A DNA stretch of 64,000 nucleotides from assembly GCA_951812285.1 (NCBI GenBank), contig OX638292.1:1652551-1716550 (forward strand), in the 5' to 3' direction. The notes beneath the pieces were generated by a model. That model worked only from the letters and a program-made list of their open reading frames with translations. It had not been told where the DNA came from and did not search any database. The position numbers and the translations under genes were made by a program. Of the stretch, positions 44,724-53,512 are shown piece by piece; the stretch's first letter is position 1; every line of letters begins with the position of its first letter. This DNA is from an uncultured Dehalococcoidia bacterium (GTDB lineage: Bacteria > Chloroflexota > Dehalococcoidia > Lucifugimonadales > UBA1127).

Positions 44724-45551
44724 TCAAGGTGCACGGTAGAGTATGCGACCAACGGAACTAAGTAGTCCGAATAAGCCATTTCCTCCCGAATCTGTACTTA
44801 GTAGCGCAACTATCTCGCCGAACTTGTTTGAGACAGAGACACTTCCAGAACCATCAGATCCATTTCGGAGGCCGACGGTTTCTTGACCTGCTCTGTTGTA
44901 GATGGATACCACCCCTTGGTTTTGAAAAGATCTGAGACTCACTTTTGAGTTGCCTTCCATATCATCCACATTGATTGATCCATTGAGCGAAAAGTTGGCA
45001 ATTCCATCAACATTTAGTGCAAGAAGACTTGCGATTACTTCCCCTTGCCGATCGCTAAGGAATAGGCCTCGAGTCGAGGAGGATGTTATTGCTACCGCAA
45101 CTTCCCCTTGCGAATCTCTTACCAAGATGTCGCCATTTACAGTCAAATCTCCATCCACTATTCCATCAAACCCACCCGGTGGCCCCTGAGGCCCGCGAGG
45201 GCCCTTCGGGCCTCCTACTCCTTCGGAGCCTTGAAGGCCCCTCTCACCCTGTTCTCCCCGCTCGCCTTGCGGACCACGCTCACCTTGGGGGCCGGGCGGA
45301 CCTTGCTTTACAAGGTCCACGCGGGCCGCGATCAACTCATCAAGTCTGGCCACGTATACATCTTCCAACCCTTGGGCCTCGGCCGAAAGGTCCGTCTGTA
45401 AGCCGATTAGCAGTTGTTTGGCGAGTTCAACCCTCGCTGCATCAACTCTCTCCTGCACCAACTGGTTAACCTCGGCCTCACTCAGCCCGCTTTGGCATCC
45501 CGCAACAATGGCTGTCAATATAATTGCCATGAGCATGATTCGACGGGGCAT
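44724..45551 (-). CDS. Collagen-like (Gly-X-Y) lipoprotein
   Basis: The protein has 275 residues. The signal MPRRIMLMAIILTAIVAGC ends in a lipobox, so it is lipid-anchored outside the cytoplasmic membrane. A coiled-coil region (EVNQLVQERVDAARVELAKQ, to about residue 80) is followed by about 15 collagen triplets (GPPGPQGERGPQGERGEQ and so on). The C-terminal domain is beta-rich (about residues 130-275). It has repeated DGDLTVNGDILV and SDRQGEVIAS strands, reminiscent of phage tail or peptidase-type trimerisation domains. It probably forms trimers at the cell surface. GC is lower than in neighbours. Confidence 0.85.
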   Translation of the reverse strand: MPRRIMLMAIILTAIVAGCQSGLSEAEVNQLVQERVDAARVELAKQLLIGLQTDLSAEAQGLEDVYVARLDELIAARVDLVKQGPPGPQGERGPQGERGEQGERGLQGSEGVGGPKGPRGPQGPPGGFDGIVDGDLTVNGDILVRDSQGEVAVAITSSSTRGLFLSDRQGEVIASLLALNVDGIANFSLNGSINVDDMEGNSKVSLRSFQNQGVVSIYNRAGQETVGLRNGSDGSGSVSVSNKFGEIVALLSTDSGGNGLFGLLSSVGRILYRAP

Positions 45552-45737
45552 GACACACTCCTCATCCGTGCTTTTCTTAACCTCTGAGACTCATGGAATG
45601 TTGCCTAGAAGTCTTGAAAGGACGAGGGAGGATAACACAACTATGCCTATCGGATAGCACTGGATTATTACTCAATGACTGAGCCCATGGGCATCAGCCG
45701 GCATAGGTCAACAATCCACACAACAGGCCGCGGGCGT

Positions 45738-45762
45738 GCTTCGACAGGCTCAGCACGAACGG
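45738..45762. repeat. Short dispersed repeat GCTTCGACAGGCTCAGCACG-AACGG
   Basis: This 25-bp motif is a widely dispersed intergenic element in many high-GC genomes, often paired with an inverted copy. Only one copy is seen here, next to the end of hisB. Confidence 0.4.
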
Positions 45763-45770
45763 ACGGCGAG

Positions 45771-46373
45771 CTACCCGCTGATGGTGCCCTTTGTGCTGGG
45801 GACTTCTCCTGCCTGGCGGGGGTCCAGGGTGATGGCGGCTCGGAGGGCTCGGGCCAGGGCTTTGAAGAGGGCTTCTGCTTTGTGGTGGGCGTTCTGGCCG
45901 GTGAGGACGGTGGCGTGGAGGTTGAAGCGGCCCTCCATGGCGATGGACTCGAGGGAGTGGCGGACTAGATCCGCGGGGAGGGACTCTACCATCTCGGCGT
46001 CTATGGCGGTGTCTACGATGGCGTAGCTTCGGCCGCTGAGGTCGACGGCGACCTGGACGAGGGTCTCGTCGAAGGGGACCATGGAGTGGCCCATGCGCAT
46101 GATGCCGCGTCCGTCGCCGAGGGCTTCGTGGAGGGCGCGGCCGACGGCGATGGAGACGTCCTCGACGGTGTGGTGCCAGCCGGTCTGGGCGGCGTCGCCG
46201 GAGGCCTCGATCGTGAGGTCCATGAGCGAGTGGCGGGAGAGCTGCGAAAGCAGGTGGTCAAAGAAACCGTTGCCCGTGCTGACGTTGTACTGGCCCGTGC
46301 CGTCGAGGTTGAGCTCGACGCGCACATTCGTCTCGCGGGTCTCGCGCTTTACCGTGGCTGTTCGTGCGTCCAT
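45771..46373 (-). CDS. hisB: Imidazoleglycerol-phosphate dehydratase
   Basis: The protein has 200 residues from ATG 46373. It catalyses dehydration of imidazole glycerol phosphate in histidine synthesis. Manganese-binding His motifs are present: GFFDHLLSQLSRHS, TGWHHTVEDVSIAVG and QNAHHKAEALFKALARAL. The fold is a duplicated half-domain. The monofunctional length (about 200) means no phosphatase domain is fused. It is the last visible gene of the hisZ-G-D-C-B run, 8 bp after hisC. Confidence 0.95.
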   Translation of the reverse strand: MDARTATVKRETRETNVRVELNLDGTGQYNVSTGNGFFDHLLSQLSRHSLMDLTIEASGDAAQTGWHHTVEDVSIAVGRALHEALGDGRGIMRMGHSMVPFDETLVQVAVDLSGRSYAIVDTAIDAEMVESLPADLVRHSLESIAMEGRFNLHATVLTGQNAHHKAEALFKALARALRAAITLDPRQAGEVPSTKGTISG

Positions 46374-46381
46374 TGCGACAC

Positions 46382-47476
46382 CTACTTCATGAGTTCTGTC
46401 AGGGCGTTGATGAGGGCGTCCGTTTCCTCGGGCTTGCCGGCGGAGATGCGGAGGCACTCTGTCAGCCGGTCCTCGTTGAAGCGACGGACGAAGACGCCGC
46501 GCTTGGCGAGCTTCGCCTGGAGCTCGGGGGCGCGGCCGTCGGGGACCTCGCAGAGCAGGAAATTCGCCTTCGACGGGTAGCAGTGGAGGCCGAGGGAGTC
46601 CTCGAGCAGCCCGCGCATGCGCTCCCGCTCCTCGACCAGCATGCGTACCCGCTGCAGGAGCATGTCGGTGTCCTGCAGGGAGGCGCCGAGGGCCACCTGC
46701 GCCGCCACGCTGACGTTGTACGGCTGCTTGATGCCCATGACATGCTCGACCAGCCGCGGGTGCATGATGCCGTAGCCGAGCCGCACTCCCGCGAGGCCGG
46801 CCCACTTGCTCAGGCTGCGCAGCACGACGAGGTTTGGGTATTCTTCCACCAAGTGTGCCGAGGTGAAGCCGCAGAACTCGTGGTAGGTCTCGTCCACGAC
46901 GACCATCAGGCCGAGGTCAAGCAGCGCGAGGATGTCCGTCTCGGGCGACAGCGTGCCGGTCGGGTTGTTGGGGTTGCAGAGGAAGACGAGCTTGGCGCGG
47001 CCGTCGGCGGTGGCGGCGCGGACGGCGTCCATGTCGACGGCGAAGGAGGCATCGCGCGGGGCATCCACCACTTCGACGCCCGCGAGCTTGAGCGTTACGG
47101 AGTACATGCCGAATGTGGGCGTCAGGTTGATGGCCGTGTCGCCGGGGTCCATGGTCAGGCGGACGACGAGGTCGATGAGCTCGTCGCAGCCGGCGCCGGC
47201 GATGACGGACTCGGGCTCCACGCCCGCGTAGGCGGCGAGGGCAGCGCGCACCTCGCGCTGGAACGGGTCGGGGTAGATGTTGTAGCCGGAGAATGCGCCC
47301 AACGCCTCGGCAACGCGCGGGGATGGGCCGTAGGGGTTCTCGCTGGCGTCCATCTTGACGATGCCGGCGGGGTCGATGCCCTCGCGCTTGGCGAGTTCCT
47401 CCGGCGGCTCGACGGCCTTGTAGGGGTCGAGCGCGCGGACGAGGGGCCGCACGAGACGGTCAACACTGTCGTTCAT
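46382..47476 (-). CDS. hisC: Histidinol-phosphate aminotransferase
   Basis: The protein has 364 residues with PLP fold type I. Visible motifs are MDASENPYGPSP near the N-terminus, GAGCDELIDLV, FLCNPNNPTG, VVDETYHEF and the PLP lysine in RSLSKWAGLAGVRLGYG. It transfers the amino group from glutamate to imidazole acetol phosphate. ATG 47476 overlaps the hisD stop by 4 bp, so the two are translationally coupled. Confidence 0.95.
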   Translation of the reverse strand: MNDSVDRLVRPLVRALDPYKAVEPPEELAKREGIDPAGIVKMDASENPYGPSPRVAEALGAFSGYNIYPDPFQREVRAALAAYAGVEPESVIAGAGCDELIDLVVRLTMDPGDTAINLTPTFGMYSVTLKLAGVEVVDAPRDASFAVDMDAVRAATADGRAKLVFLCNPNNPTGTLSPETDILALLDLGLMVVVDETYHEFCGFTSAHLVEEYPNLVVLRSLSKWAGLAGVRLGYGIMHPRLVEHVMGIKQPYNVSVAAQVALGASLQDTDMLLQRVRMLVEERERMRGLLEDSLGLHCYPSKANFLLCEVPDGRAPELQAKLAKRGVFVRRFNEDRLTECLRISAGKPEETDALINALTELMK

Positions 47477-48810
47477 TGTGCATTCCTTGGTGTTCGGTCG
47501 AGTCGCATGCGGGCGGCGCGGGCGTGGCCCTCGAGGCCCTCAGCCTCGGCCAGACGCGCGGCGTCCTCGCCGAGGGCGTGGAAGACCTCTTCGTCCAGGG
47601 CGATGACGGAGGTGACCTTGAGGAACTGGTGAACGCCGAGCGGGCTGTTGAAGCGCGCGGTGCCGCCCGTGGGCATGACGTGGCTGGGTCCGGCAATGTA
47701 GTCGCCGGCGACCTCCGGCGAGGCCTCGCCGAGGAAGACGCCGCCCGCGTTGCGGATGCCGCCGAGCAGCCTGCGCGGCTCCTCGACGAGGAGGCACATG
47801 TGCTCCGGGCCGTAGAGGTTGGCGAGGGAGACGGCCTGATCGAGGTCGTCCACGAGGACGGCGACGCCCTGGTTCGCGACGGCGGCGGAGGCGATTTCGC
47901 GCTTGGGGAGTGTGCGGAGCTGGCGATCGATCTCGGCGCGGACGCCGTCGAGCGTCGAGGCGTCGGTGGTGATGAACACGGGTGAGGCGAGCTCGTCGTG
48001 CTCGGCCTGCGCGAGCAGGTCGGCGGCGCAGACGGCGGGGTCGACAGAGGCGTCGGCGATGACGAGGGTCTCAGTGGGGCCAAAAAGGCCGTCGACGGCG
48101 ACCTCGCCGTAGACTATCTGTTTGGCGAGCGTTACGAAGATGTTGCCGGGGCCGCAGACGATGTCCACCTTGGGAACCGACTCCGTCCCGTAGGCCATCG
48201 CGGCGATGGCCTGGGCGCCGCCTATCTGGAAAACACGGTCGACGCCGGCGACGTAGGCGGCCGCGAGGACGGCCTGGTTGGGGCCGACGCCGTGGCGCGC
48301 GGGCGTCGCAAGGACGACCTCCTCGACACCGGCGACGCGGGCCGGGACGGCGGTCATGAGCACCGTCGAGGGGTAGGCGGCCTGTCCGCCGGGGGCGTAG
48401 ACGCCGGCGCGGGCCATGGGCGTGAACTGTTCGCCGAGGCCGGTGGCTGCGTCCATCCACGACTTGGGGAGGCAGGCCTCGTGGAAGGAGCGAATGCGGT
48501 CGGCGGCGGTGTGGAGGGCGGCGCGGAGATCGGGCGCGGTGTCGTCATAGGCCTGCCGGAGCGCGGACGCGGGGGCCTCGAGGGGCTCAGGGGCGCCGCC
48601 GTCTAGCATCTCGGCGTAGCGGCGGACGGCGGCGTCGCCGCCTTCGCGGACGTCGTCGAGGACGCGCTGGACGGCCTGCCGGGGAGTCAGGCGCTCGCCG
48701 AAGCGGGCCTCGATGCCGTCGAGCACCTCCGGCGATGCGGCGTCCCAGACGCGCTGCGCGCCGCGTTCGAGAGCCTTTCGGCCAGCTTCATATCCCTTGA
48801 CTACGCGCAT
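47473..48810 (-). CDS. hisD: Histidinol dehydrogenase
   Basis: The protein has 445 residues and oxidises histidinol to histidine in two NAD+-dependent steps. Signature regions are AGVYAPGGQAAYPSTVLMTA, VDIVCGPGNIFVTLAKQ, the zinc-binding AQAEHDELASPV (Gln and His), and GPSHVMPTGGTARF with the catalytic His region. Length is normal. It lies 30 bp after hisG and overlaps hisC by 4 bp. Confidence 0.95.
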   Translation of the reverse strand: MRVVKGYEAGRKALERGAQRVWDAASPEVLDGIEARFGERLTPRQAVQRVLDDVREGGDAAVRRYAEMLDGGAPEPLEAPASALRQAYDDTAPDLRAALHTAADRIRSFHEACLPKSWMDAATGLGEQFTPMARAGVYAPGGQAAYPSTVLMTAVPARVAGVEEVVLATPARHGVGPNQAVLAAAYVAGVDRVFQIGGAQAIAAMAYGTESVPKVDIVCGPGNIFVTLAKQIVYGEVAVDGLFGPTETLVIADASVDPAVCAADLLAQAEHDELASPVFITTDASTLDGVRAEIDRQLRTLPKREIASAAVANQGVAVLVDDLDQAVSLANLYGPEHMCLLVEEPRRLLGGIRNAGGVFLGEASPEVAGDYIAGPSHVMPTGGTARFNSPLGVHQFLKVTSVIALDEEVFHALGEDAARLAEAEGLEGHARAARMRLDRTPRNAQ

Positions 48811-48840
48811 AACTCGACTATCGCTCCAGAATCGTCGCTG

Positions 48841-49902
48841 CTAGGAGGCATCGGCAGCCGATACGGCCGCTGCCAGCCGCTCGTACGCCTCGCACTGGGC
48901 GAAGAACAGGTACGTGGGCTGCGAGATGGTGATGCCGTTGCCGCCGAAGCCCCGGAGGTGCTCGACGGCGTCCAAGGCGCGGGCCTTCTCGACGAGGATT
49001 GTCACGCTGTACAGGTCCTGGCCGTTGGGCTCGAAGACGGGCGCTACGGTGGGGCCCTCGAGGCCGGACAGGTCGCGCTGCTCGAGGATGAGGGCGGCGA
49101 CGGCCTCGGCGGACGGGCCGCGGACGTTGGCGGCGACGCGGCAGAAGTCCTGCGCCCGGAGATAGCCCTCGGCGCGCTCCAGCACGGCCTTCACGAGCGC
49201 CATCTTGCCGCCGGACTCGCGGAGAGCGCGCTTGTTGGCGATGAAGCAGGACTGCGAGGTGAGGATTGTGCCGTCCACGAGCATCTTGAGGCGGTTCTCG
49301 CGGAGGGTCGTGCCGGTGGCGGTGATGTCGGCGATGAGGTCGGCCTGCCCGATGGCGGGGGCCACCTCCAGCGTACCGCTCGAGGGGACCAGCTTCAGGT
49401 AGTTGATTCCCTTGGAGAAGAGGAAGCGCTGGGTCAATCGGGGGTACTTGGTCGCGACCCGGAGCTCGCGGCCGCGCTCCCGGAACTCGAGGGCGATGTC
49501 GGCGAGGTCGGCGGTCGTCGTTACGTCAAGCCAGGTCTCGGGCACGGCGAGGGCGAGCTCGCAGCCGCCGAAGCGGAGGTCGTCCATGACGACGGTGGCG
49601 TCACCGTCCTCCTGCGTGGACTCAAGGACGCGGTCGAGGCCGGTGATGCCGCAGTCGGCGGTGCCGTCCTCCACCTTGCTGGGGATGTCGGAGGCGCGCT
49701 GAAAGAGCGTGCTCACGCCCGAGACGCCGGAGAGCTGGCCGGTGTAGCCTCGGCTGCTGCTGCGCCGGTTGGGCATGCCGCAGTTGCGCAGGAAGTCCAG
49801 CGTCGGGTCGTAGAGCGCCCCGTCGCTGGGGATTGCGAGCCGCAGTTCCTCGCGATCGGAGGCGCCGTTAGAGCCAGGTGCGTTCACTTGCCCCATCCTC
49901 AT
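48841..49902 (-). CDS. hisG: ATP phosphoribosyltransferase, long form
   Basis: The protein has up to 353 residues and catalyses the first committed step of histidine synthesis. The catalytic domain has LRLAIPSDGALYDPTLDFLR, ADCGITGLDRV, RVATKYPRLTQRFL and the PRPP loop ADLIADITATGTTLREN. After about residue 255 comes a complete regulatory domain of the plant-like type (VAANVRGPSAEAVAALI ... EGPTVAPV ... ITISQPTYLFF). Such long forms normally bind histidine themselves. The start could be ATG 49902 or 49896; neither has a clear ribosome site, and the gene overlaps hisZ by about 30 bp. Confidence 0.92.
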   Translation of the reverse strand: MRMGQVNAPGSNGASDREELRLAIPSDGALYDPTLDFLRNCGMPNRRSSSRGYTGQLSGVSGVSTLFQRASDIPSKVEDGTADCGITGLDRVLESTQEDGDATVVMDDLRFGGCELALAVPETWLDVTTTADLADIALEFRERGRELRVATKYPRLTQRFLFSKGINYLKLVPSSGTLEVAPAIGQADLIADITATGTTLRENRLKMLVDGTILTSQSCFIANKRALRESGGKMALVKAVLERAEGYLRAQDFCRVAANVRGPSAEAVAALILEQRDLSGLEGPTVAPVFEPNGQDLYSVTILVEKARALDAVEHLRGFGGNGITISQPTYLFFAQCEAYERLAAAVSAADAS

Positions 49903-51262
49903 CCACTGTTACGATTGCGGCGAATCCCTGCCTGCGGGCGCTGTCCTCGTCAACCTCGCCGTTCAGGGCGACGGCGGCCGCCTCGCCGCCGAGGCGCAGC
50001 GACGCCGCGGTGCGCAGCGCGGCGGCCACGGCGTCCGGCGTGCGCGGGGCGACGAGGGCCCGCTTGCCATCACTCGATTCGTCCGGAAGCGCGCCCGCTT
50101 CCGCAAGCTCGTCCAGCACGCTCTCGAGGCTGTAGGCGAAACCGAGGGCGGGGACGTCGTCCGAGCCGCCAAGCGCCTTGATCAGGCCGTCATACCGGCC
50201 ACCGCTGCCGAGCCGTACCGCGCCACCGCGACCGCCCCACACCTCGAACAGGGGGCCGGTGTAGTAGGCGAGGCCTCCGGCGAGTCCGAGATCGACCGAG
50301 ACCTCGACGTCATTGGCGTCGTGGAGCGCGAGGGCCGCTACGCAGGCGTCCAGCGAGTCAAGCGGAGAGGGATCGAGGTCGTACGACGACGCCAGCGACC
50401 GGGCGCGCTCGACGGTGTCCCGGGCGGCTCCGTTGAGCTGCGCGAGGGCGCCGGTGAACTGCATCGCGCGCTCGAGCTGGCCGGGATCATCGGACGCCTG
50501 CAGCTTGCGTGCGAGGCGCTCGAGGATCTCGGTCGCGCTGCGGGCGCCGAAGGTAGATGCTCCTGAGGCGTCGACGGCGGCGAGGTGTTGGCCGAGCGCG
50601 GCCATGCCCTGTCGCTCGCCCTGCACGAGCAGGCCGAGCTCCTCGGCGCGGGCGCGGACGGCGTCGAGGTGTTCCTCGCCGTCGCGGAGGTGCCCGATGA
50701 CGTTCAGGAGGTAGTGGGTCGCGCGCTCGGAGAGCGCGAACTGCCGCAGGAGGCCGAGCACCGCACCGACATCGCCGACGACGAGCCGGAGCGGACGGAG
50801 GCCGAGCGAGGTGAGCGCGCCGCAAGCCGTCGCCATCACCTCTGCCTCGGCGGCGGGACCGCCCGCGCCGATGAGCTCGGCGCCGACCTGCGTGTACTGG
50901 CGGCCGTGGCCGGACTCGCCGGCGGTGTAGCGGAAGACGGGGCCCGCGTACTGCCATCGCACGGGCAGCGGGAGCGAGCCGTTCTGCTGCAGGAAGAGGC
51001 GGATCACCTGCGACGTGAACTCGGGTCGAAGGCTCACCTGGTGGCCGCCGGGCTCGACAAAGCTGTACATCTGCGACGCGAGCTCGCCGCCGGACTTGCG
51101 GAGGAAGATGTCGGTGGGCTCGAGCACGGGGGTGTCGACGGTGCGGTAGCCGCACAGCGCGAGCGCCGCCTGCAGCTCATTCTGCACACGCAGCTTCCGG
51201 CGATTCTCCTCCTCGAAGAGGTCGCGCATGCCCAAGAGGGGGTGCTTGCCCTGCGCCGCCAC
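49868..51262 (-). CDS. hisZ: HisZ-like ATP phosphoribosyltransferase regulatory subunit
   Basis: The protein has 464 residues from GTG 51262 (ribosome site GGAGGA); the longer frame from ATG 51319 overlaps the promoter. It is a histidyl-tRNA synthetase-like fold: GMRDLFEEENRR, LEPTDIFLRKSG, the motif-2-type SLRPEFTSQVIR, GLAYYTGPLFEVW and GGRYDGLI. The tRNA synthetase signature RGLDYYTG is changed to GGLAYYTG as in HisZ. A shortened anticodon-domain-like tail follows. HisZ normally activates short HisG, yet here hisG is long, which is unusual. A degenerate HisS remains possible but is less likely. Confidence 0.8.
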   Translation of the reverse strand: MAAQGKHPLLGMRDLFEEENRRKLRVQNELQAALALCGYRTVDTPVLEPTDIFLRKSGGELASQMYSFVEPGGHQVSLRPEFTSQVIRLFLQQNGSLPLPVRWQYAGPVFRYTAGESGHGRQYTQVGAELIGAGGPAAEAEVMATACGALTSLGLRPLRLVVGDVGAVLGLLRQFALSERATHYLLNVIGHLRDGEEHLDAVRARAEELGLLVQGERQGMAALGQHLAAVDASGASTFGARSATEILERLARKLQASDDPGQLERAMQFTGALAQLNGAARDTVERARSLASSYDLDPSPLDSLDACVAALALHDANDVEVSVDLGLAGGLAYYTGPLFEVWGGRGGAVRLGSGGRYDGLIKALGGSDDVPALGFAYSLESVLDELAEAGALPDESSDGKRALVAPRTPDAVAAALRTAASLRLGGEAAAVALNGEVDEDSARRQGFAAIVTVDEDGASERTWL

Positions 51263-51317
51263 AAATCCTCCGCAATTGTTGCGTCGTTGTGCCCCGTGCG
51301 GAGCACATACGGTATCC

Positions 51318-51323
51318 ATTGTA
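51318..51323 (-). promoter_or_regulatory. -10 box TACAAT of the his operon
   Basis: TACAAT on the minus strand lies about 56 nt before GTG 51262, giving a leader of about 50 nt. No obvious attenuator His-codon run is seen. Confidence 0.45.
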
Positions 51324-51383
51324 GCTTAGGAAGGGCAGGGCCTCAAACGCAGGGGCGCGCGTGGGGTGAGTTTGGGTGCGAAG

Positions 51384-51839
51384 TCAGTCGGTGCTGACCG
51401 TGACCTCGCCGATACGGCCGTCGTAGTGCATGACGACGTGCTGCAGGAAGGCGCGGCCGAGGATGACGGACCATTGCTGTTCGACGCCATAGGAGACCCC
51501 GAGCAACCGACCCTCAATTGTCCAATCCAGGTCTGGAATGAACAATTGGCCCCTGAAAACGTTTGCGGCTACTGGTCCTTGTGCCGCTGTTACGACGGAG
51601 TCACCGACCCTGGGCAGGTTTAGCCTGATTGCCAAGTTCTCATCCACACAATTCGCATCGGCGCCGGTGTCAATCATCGCCAAGGCGGGAGTTGCGGGCA
51701 CATTTCCGGGGGCAGATCCCGTTGAACCCACGCCAAAGTCATAGCCAACTAGAACGGGCAGAGTCGGCCCATGCAACAGAAGAGCGGCCCATGACGGCAA
51801 TCCCGGGAGAAGCGGAACCCTAAGCCTGGCGGTCGGCAT
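51384..51839 (-). CDS. Retropepsin-like aspartic protease
   Basis: The protein has 151 residues. The catalytic motif ALAMIDTGADANCVDENLA contains D-T-G-A, and a WSVILGRAFL segment near the C-terminus matches the ILG-R-hhL of retropepsin-like proteases. One domain means it must dimerise to form an active site. There is no signal peptide. The gene overlaps the upstream DUF5678-like gene by 20 bp, so they are translationally coupled. Such pairs recur in bacteria; the cellular role is unknown. Confidence 0.8.
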   Translation of the reverse strand: MPTARLRVPLLPGLPSWAALLLHGPTLPVLVGYDFGVGSTGSAPGNVPATPALAMIDTGADANCVDENLAIRLNLPRVGDSVVTAAQGPVAANVFRGQLFIPDLDWTIEGRLLGVSYGVEQQWSVILGRAFLQHVVMHYDGRIGEVTVSTD

Positions 51840-52122
51840 CCAAGAGTCCGTGGGTAATGAGGGTGGGTATGACGTAGGTCCTTACTGGAGCACCCACCTG
51901 GCGGCAGAGAAACTCTGCTGCACCAAAGCGGAGGGCGCCGTCTGCGCAAGCTTCGTCCTCTGAGCCGTAAACTCCGGCGAGTTCAGCGTTGAAGATGACG
52001 ACCCACTTGCGCCAGTAGTCTCGCTCCAATGATTCCTTAATCAGATCGTATGCAGCGACTTCCCGCTCAAAGCCACGCAGCGGTTGTGTGTCAGTGGAGG
52101 GCTTTTTCTCTCGCATAGCCAT
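51820..52122 (-). CDS. DUF5678-like small protein paired with the aspartic protease
   Basis: The protein has 100 residues from ATG 52122 (AAGGAT upstream); a longer frame begins at 52167. The core YWRKWVVIFNAELAGVYGSEDEACADGALRFG resembles DUF5678, a small fold in which a W-V-A/V-h strand precedes a helix. C-terminal QVGAPVRTYVIPTL follows. It is encoded directly upstream of a retropepsin-like protease and may be its substrate, cofactor or inhibitor; this is inference from the pairing. Confidence 0.7.
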   Translation of the reverse strand: MAMREKKPSTDTQPLRGFEREVAAYDLIKESLERDYWRKWVVIFNAELAGVYGSEDEACADGALRFGAAEFLCRQVGAPVRTYVIPTLITHGLLDADRQA

Positions 52123-52203
52123 CGGTGGATCCTTCGCCAGTCCGGGCCGTCTTTCGAACCAATTCACGTGTGTTTCAACTTGGACAAGTGAATTGTTGCA
52201 GGA

Positions 52204-52232
52204 ATTATGCCCGTTTTACTTGAGTTTGTAAA
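52204..52232 (-). promoter_or_regulatory. Promoter of the DUF5678-like/protease pair
   Basis: On the minus strand TTTACA (52232-52227), 17 bp and CATAAT (52209-52204) precede ATG 52122 by about 82 nt. Confidence 0.6.
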
Positions 52233-52261
52233 GAGTTCCTGTGGGCAATTATTTTGCGTTC

Positions 52262-53059
52262 TCATGCTTCCGCCGCCACCGTCACCTCGCCCGCGTTGAG
52301 CGCGACCGTTGTGCCGTTGTCGCGGCGGAGGACGAGGTCTCCGTCGGGGGTGACGTCGAGGGCGACGCCTTCGGCGATGGGGCTGCCGTCGCCGGCCCAG
52401 GCGATGCGTACGCGTTGGCCGAGGGTGTCCAGGGTCTTTCGCCATTGGTTGAAGAGCAGATCGTCGTTTGCTTGCGACGCGTAGAGGGCGTCCAGGGAGC
52501 GGAGGAGGGCTTGCAGGACGGCGAGGCGGTCGACGGGGCGGCCTAGGGCCGCGGCTAGGCTGGTGGCCTCGGCGGGCGGTGGCAGCGACGGCGTGGGGTC
52601 GTGGTTTACATTGAGGCCGATGCCGAGGATGGCGTGGCCGGCATCGTCGCCCGGTGTGCGGGCCTCGATGAGGATGCCGGCGACTTTCTTGCCGTTGACA
52701 CGGACGTCGTTGGGCCACTTGACCGTCGCGGAGAGGCCGGTCGTGGCGTGGATGGCCTCGACGAGGGCGACGCTGGCCGCCATGTTGAGGCTGCGCATGC
52801 GCTCGAGAGGGGGACGTAGCACGATGGAGAGGGAGAGGTTCTGGCCGGGCTGCGAGACCCATTCCCGGTTGAATCGGCCTCGGCCCCGCGTTTGCTGCTC
52901 GGCGAGGACGACCGTGCCCTCGGGGGCGCCACGCTCGGCGGCGCGACGGGCGGCGTCCATGGTGCTCGGGATGGAACGGTGGCAGCGGACGCGGGCGCCG
53001 ACGACGGCGGTCGCGAGGCCGCGCTTGACGTCGCGGGCGGTGAGGGTGTCGGGGGTCAT
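52262..53059 (-). CDS. birA: Biotin--[acetyl-CoA-carboxylase] ligase
   Basis: The protein has 265 residues. The catalytic domain has RSIPSTMDAARRAA, the biotinyl-AMP loop TRGRGRFNREW, VKWPNDVRVNGKKVAGILIE and GIGLNVNHD. The C-terminal beta domain is RRDNGTTVALNAGEV. The DNA-binding N-terminal HTH of bifunctional BirA is missing, so it biotinylates carboxylases but does not repress. It is followed on the same strand by the protease pair and preceded by the RNase P RNA gene. Confidence 0.95.
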   Translation of the reverse strand: MTPDTLTARDVKRGLATAVVGARVRCHRSIPSTMDAARRAAERGAPEGTVVLAEQQTRGRGRFNREWVSQPGQNLSLSIVLRPPLERMRSLNMAASVALVEAIHATTGLSATVKWPNDVRVNGKKVAGILIEARTPGDDAGHAILGIGLNVNHDPTPSLPPPAEATSLAAALGRPVDRLAVLQALLRSLDALYASQANDDLLFNQWRKTLDTLGQRVRIAWAGDGSPIAEGVALDVTPDGDLVLRRDNGTTVALNAGEVTVAAEA

Positions 53060-53080
53060 CGCGCTCGCCCGGACGGAGAA

Positions 53081-53473
53081 GGGGCCGGTGGGCCTGTAAG
53101 CCGAGTTCTGTACCCGTCTGCCATGAGTTTACGCCCCAAAGGGCTTCCTCCTTATGGGCAAACGGGCGGTGGCCATCCCTCTAGCCCCGCTGTTGCCAGC
53201 GGAGTCGTGCGGCCAACCCGGGGGCGAGCCGGGCGCTCTTGGCCCCCCTATTTGGCCTTGCTCCGGGTGGGGCTTGCCCGCCGCCGTGTCACCACGGGCG
53301 GCCGGGAGCTCTTACCTCCCGATTTCACCCTTACTCCAGCAAGCCGGAGCGGTATGTTTCTGTGGCGCTTTCCGTCGGGTTACCCCGCCTGGGCGTTACC
53401 CAGCACCCTGCCCGTGAGGAGCTCGGACTTTCCTCTCCGACGAATCGGAGCGGCCACCCAGCCCACCGGCCCC
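53081..53473 (-). ncRNA. rnpB: RNase P RNA (type A)
   Basis: About 393 nt. The ends pair as helix P1 (GGGGCCGGTGGGC with GCCCACCGGCCCC; 53473-53461 and 53093-53081). The universal 5' core GAGGAAAGTCCGAGCTC is present on the minus strand near 53,440, followed by ACGGGCAGGGTGCTGGGTAA, the ACAGAAACATACCGC segment, AAGGGTGAAATCGG and the 3' core TACAGAACTCGGCTTACAGG. This RNA is the catalytic part that removes the 5' leader of tRNAs. Frames in this region are not coding. Confidence 0.95.
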
Positions 53474-53480
53474 AGAATCC

Positions 53481-53486
53481 ATTCTA
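53481..53486 (-). promoter_or_regulatory. -10 box TAGAAT of rnpB
   Basis: TAGAAT on the minus strand ends 7 nt before the P1 helix, exactly where a transcription start is expected. Confidence 0.6.
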
Positions 53487-53512
53487 GCAGGGGTGAGCGT
53501 TGGACGTCCGAA

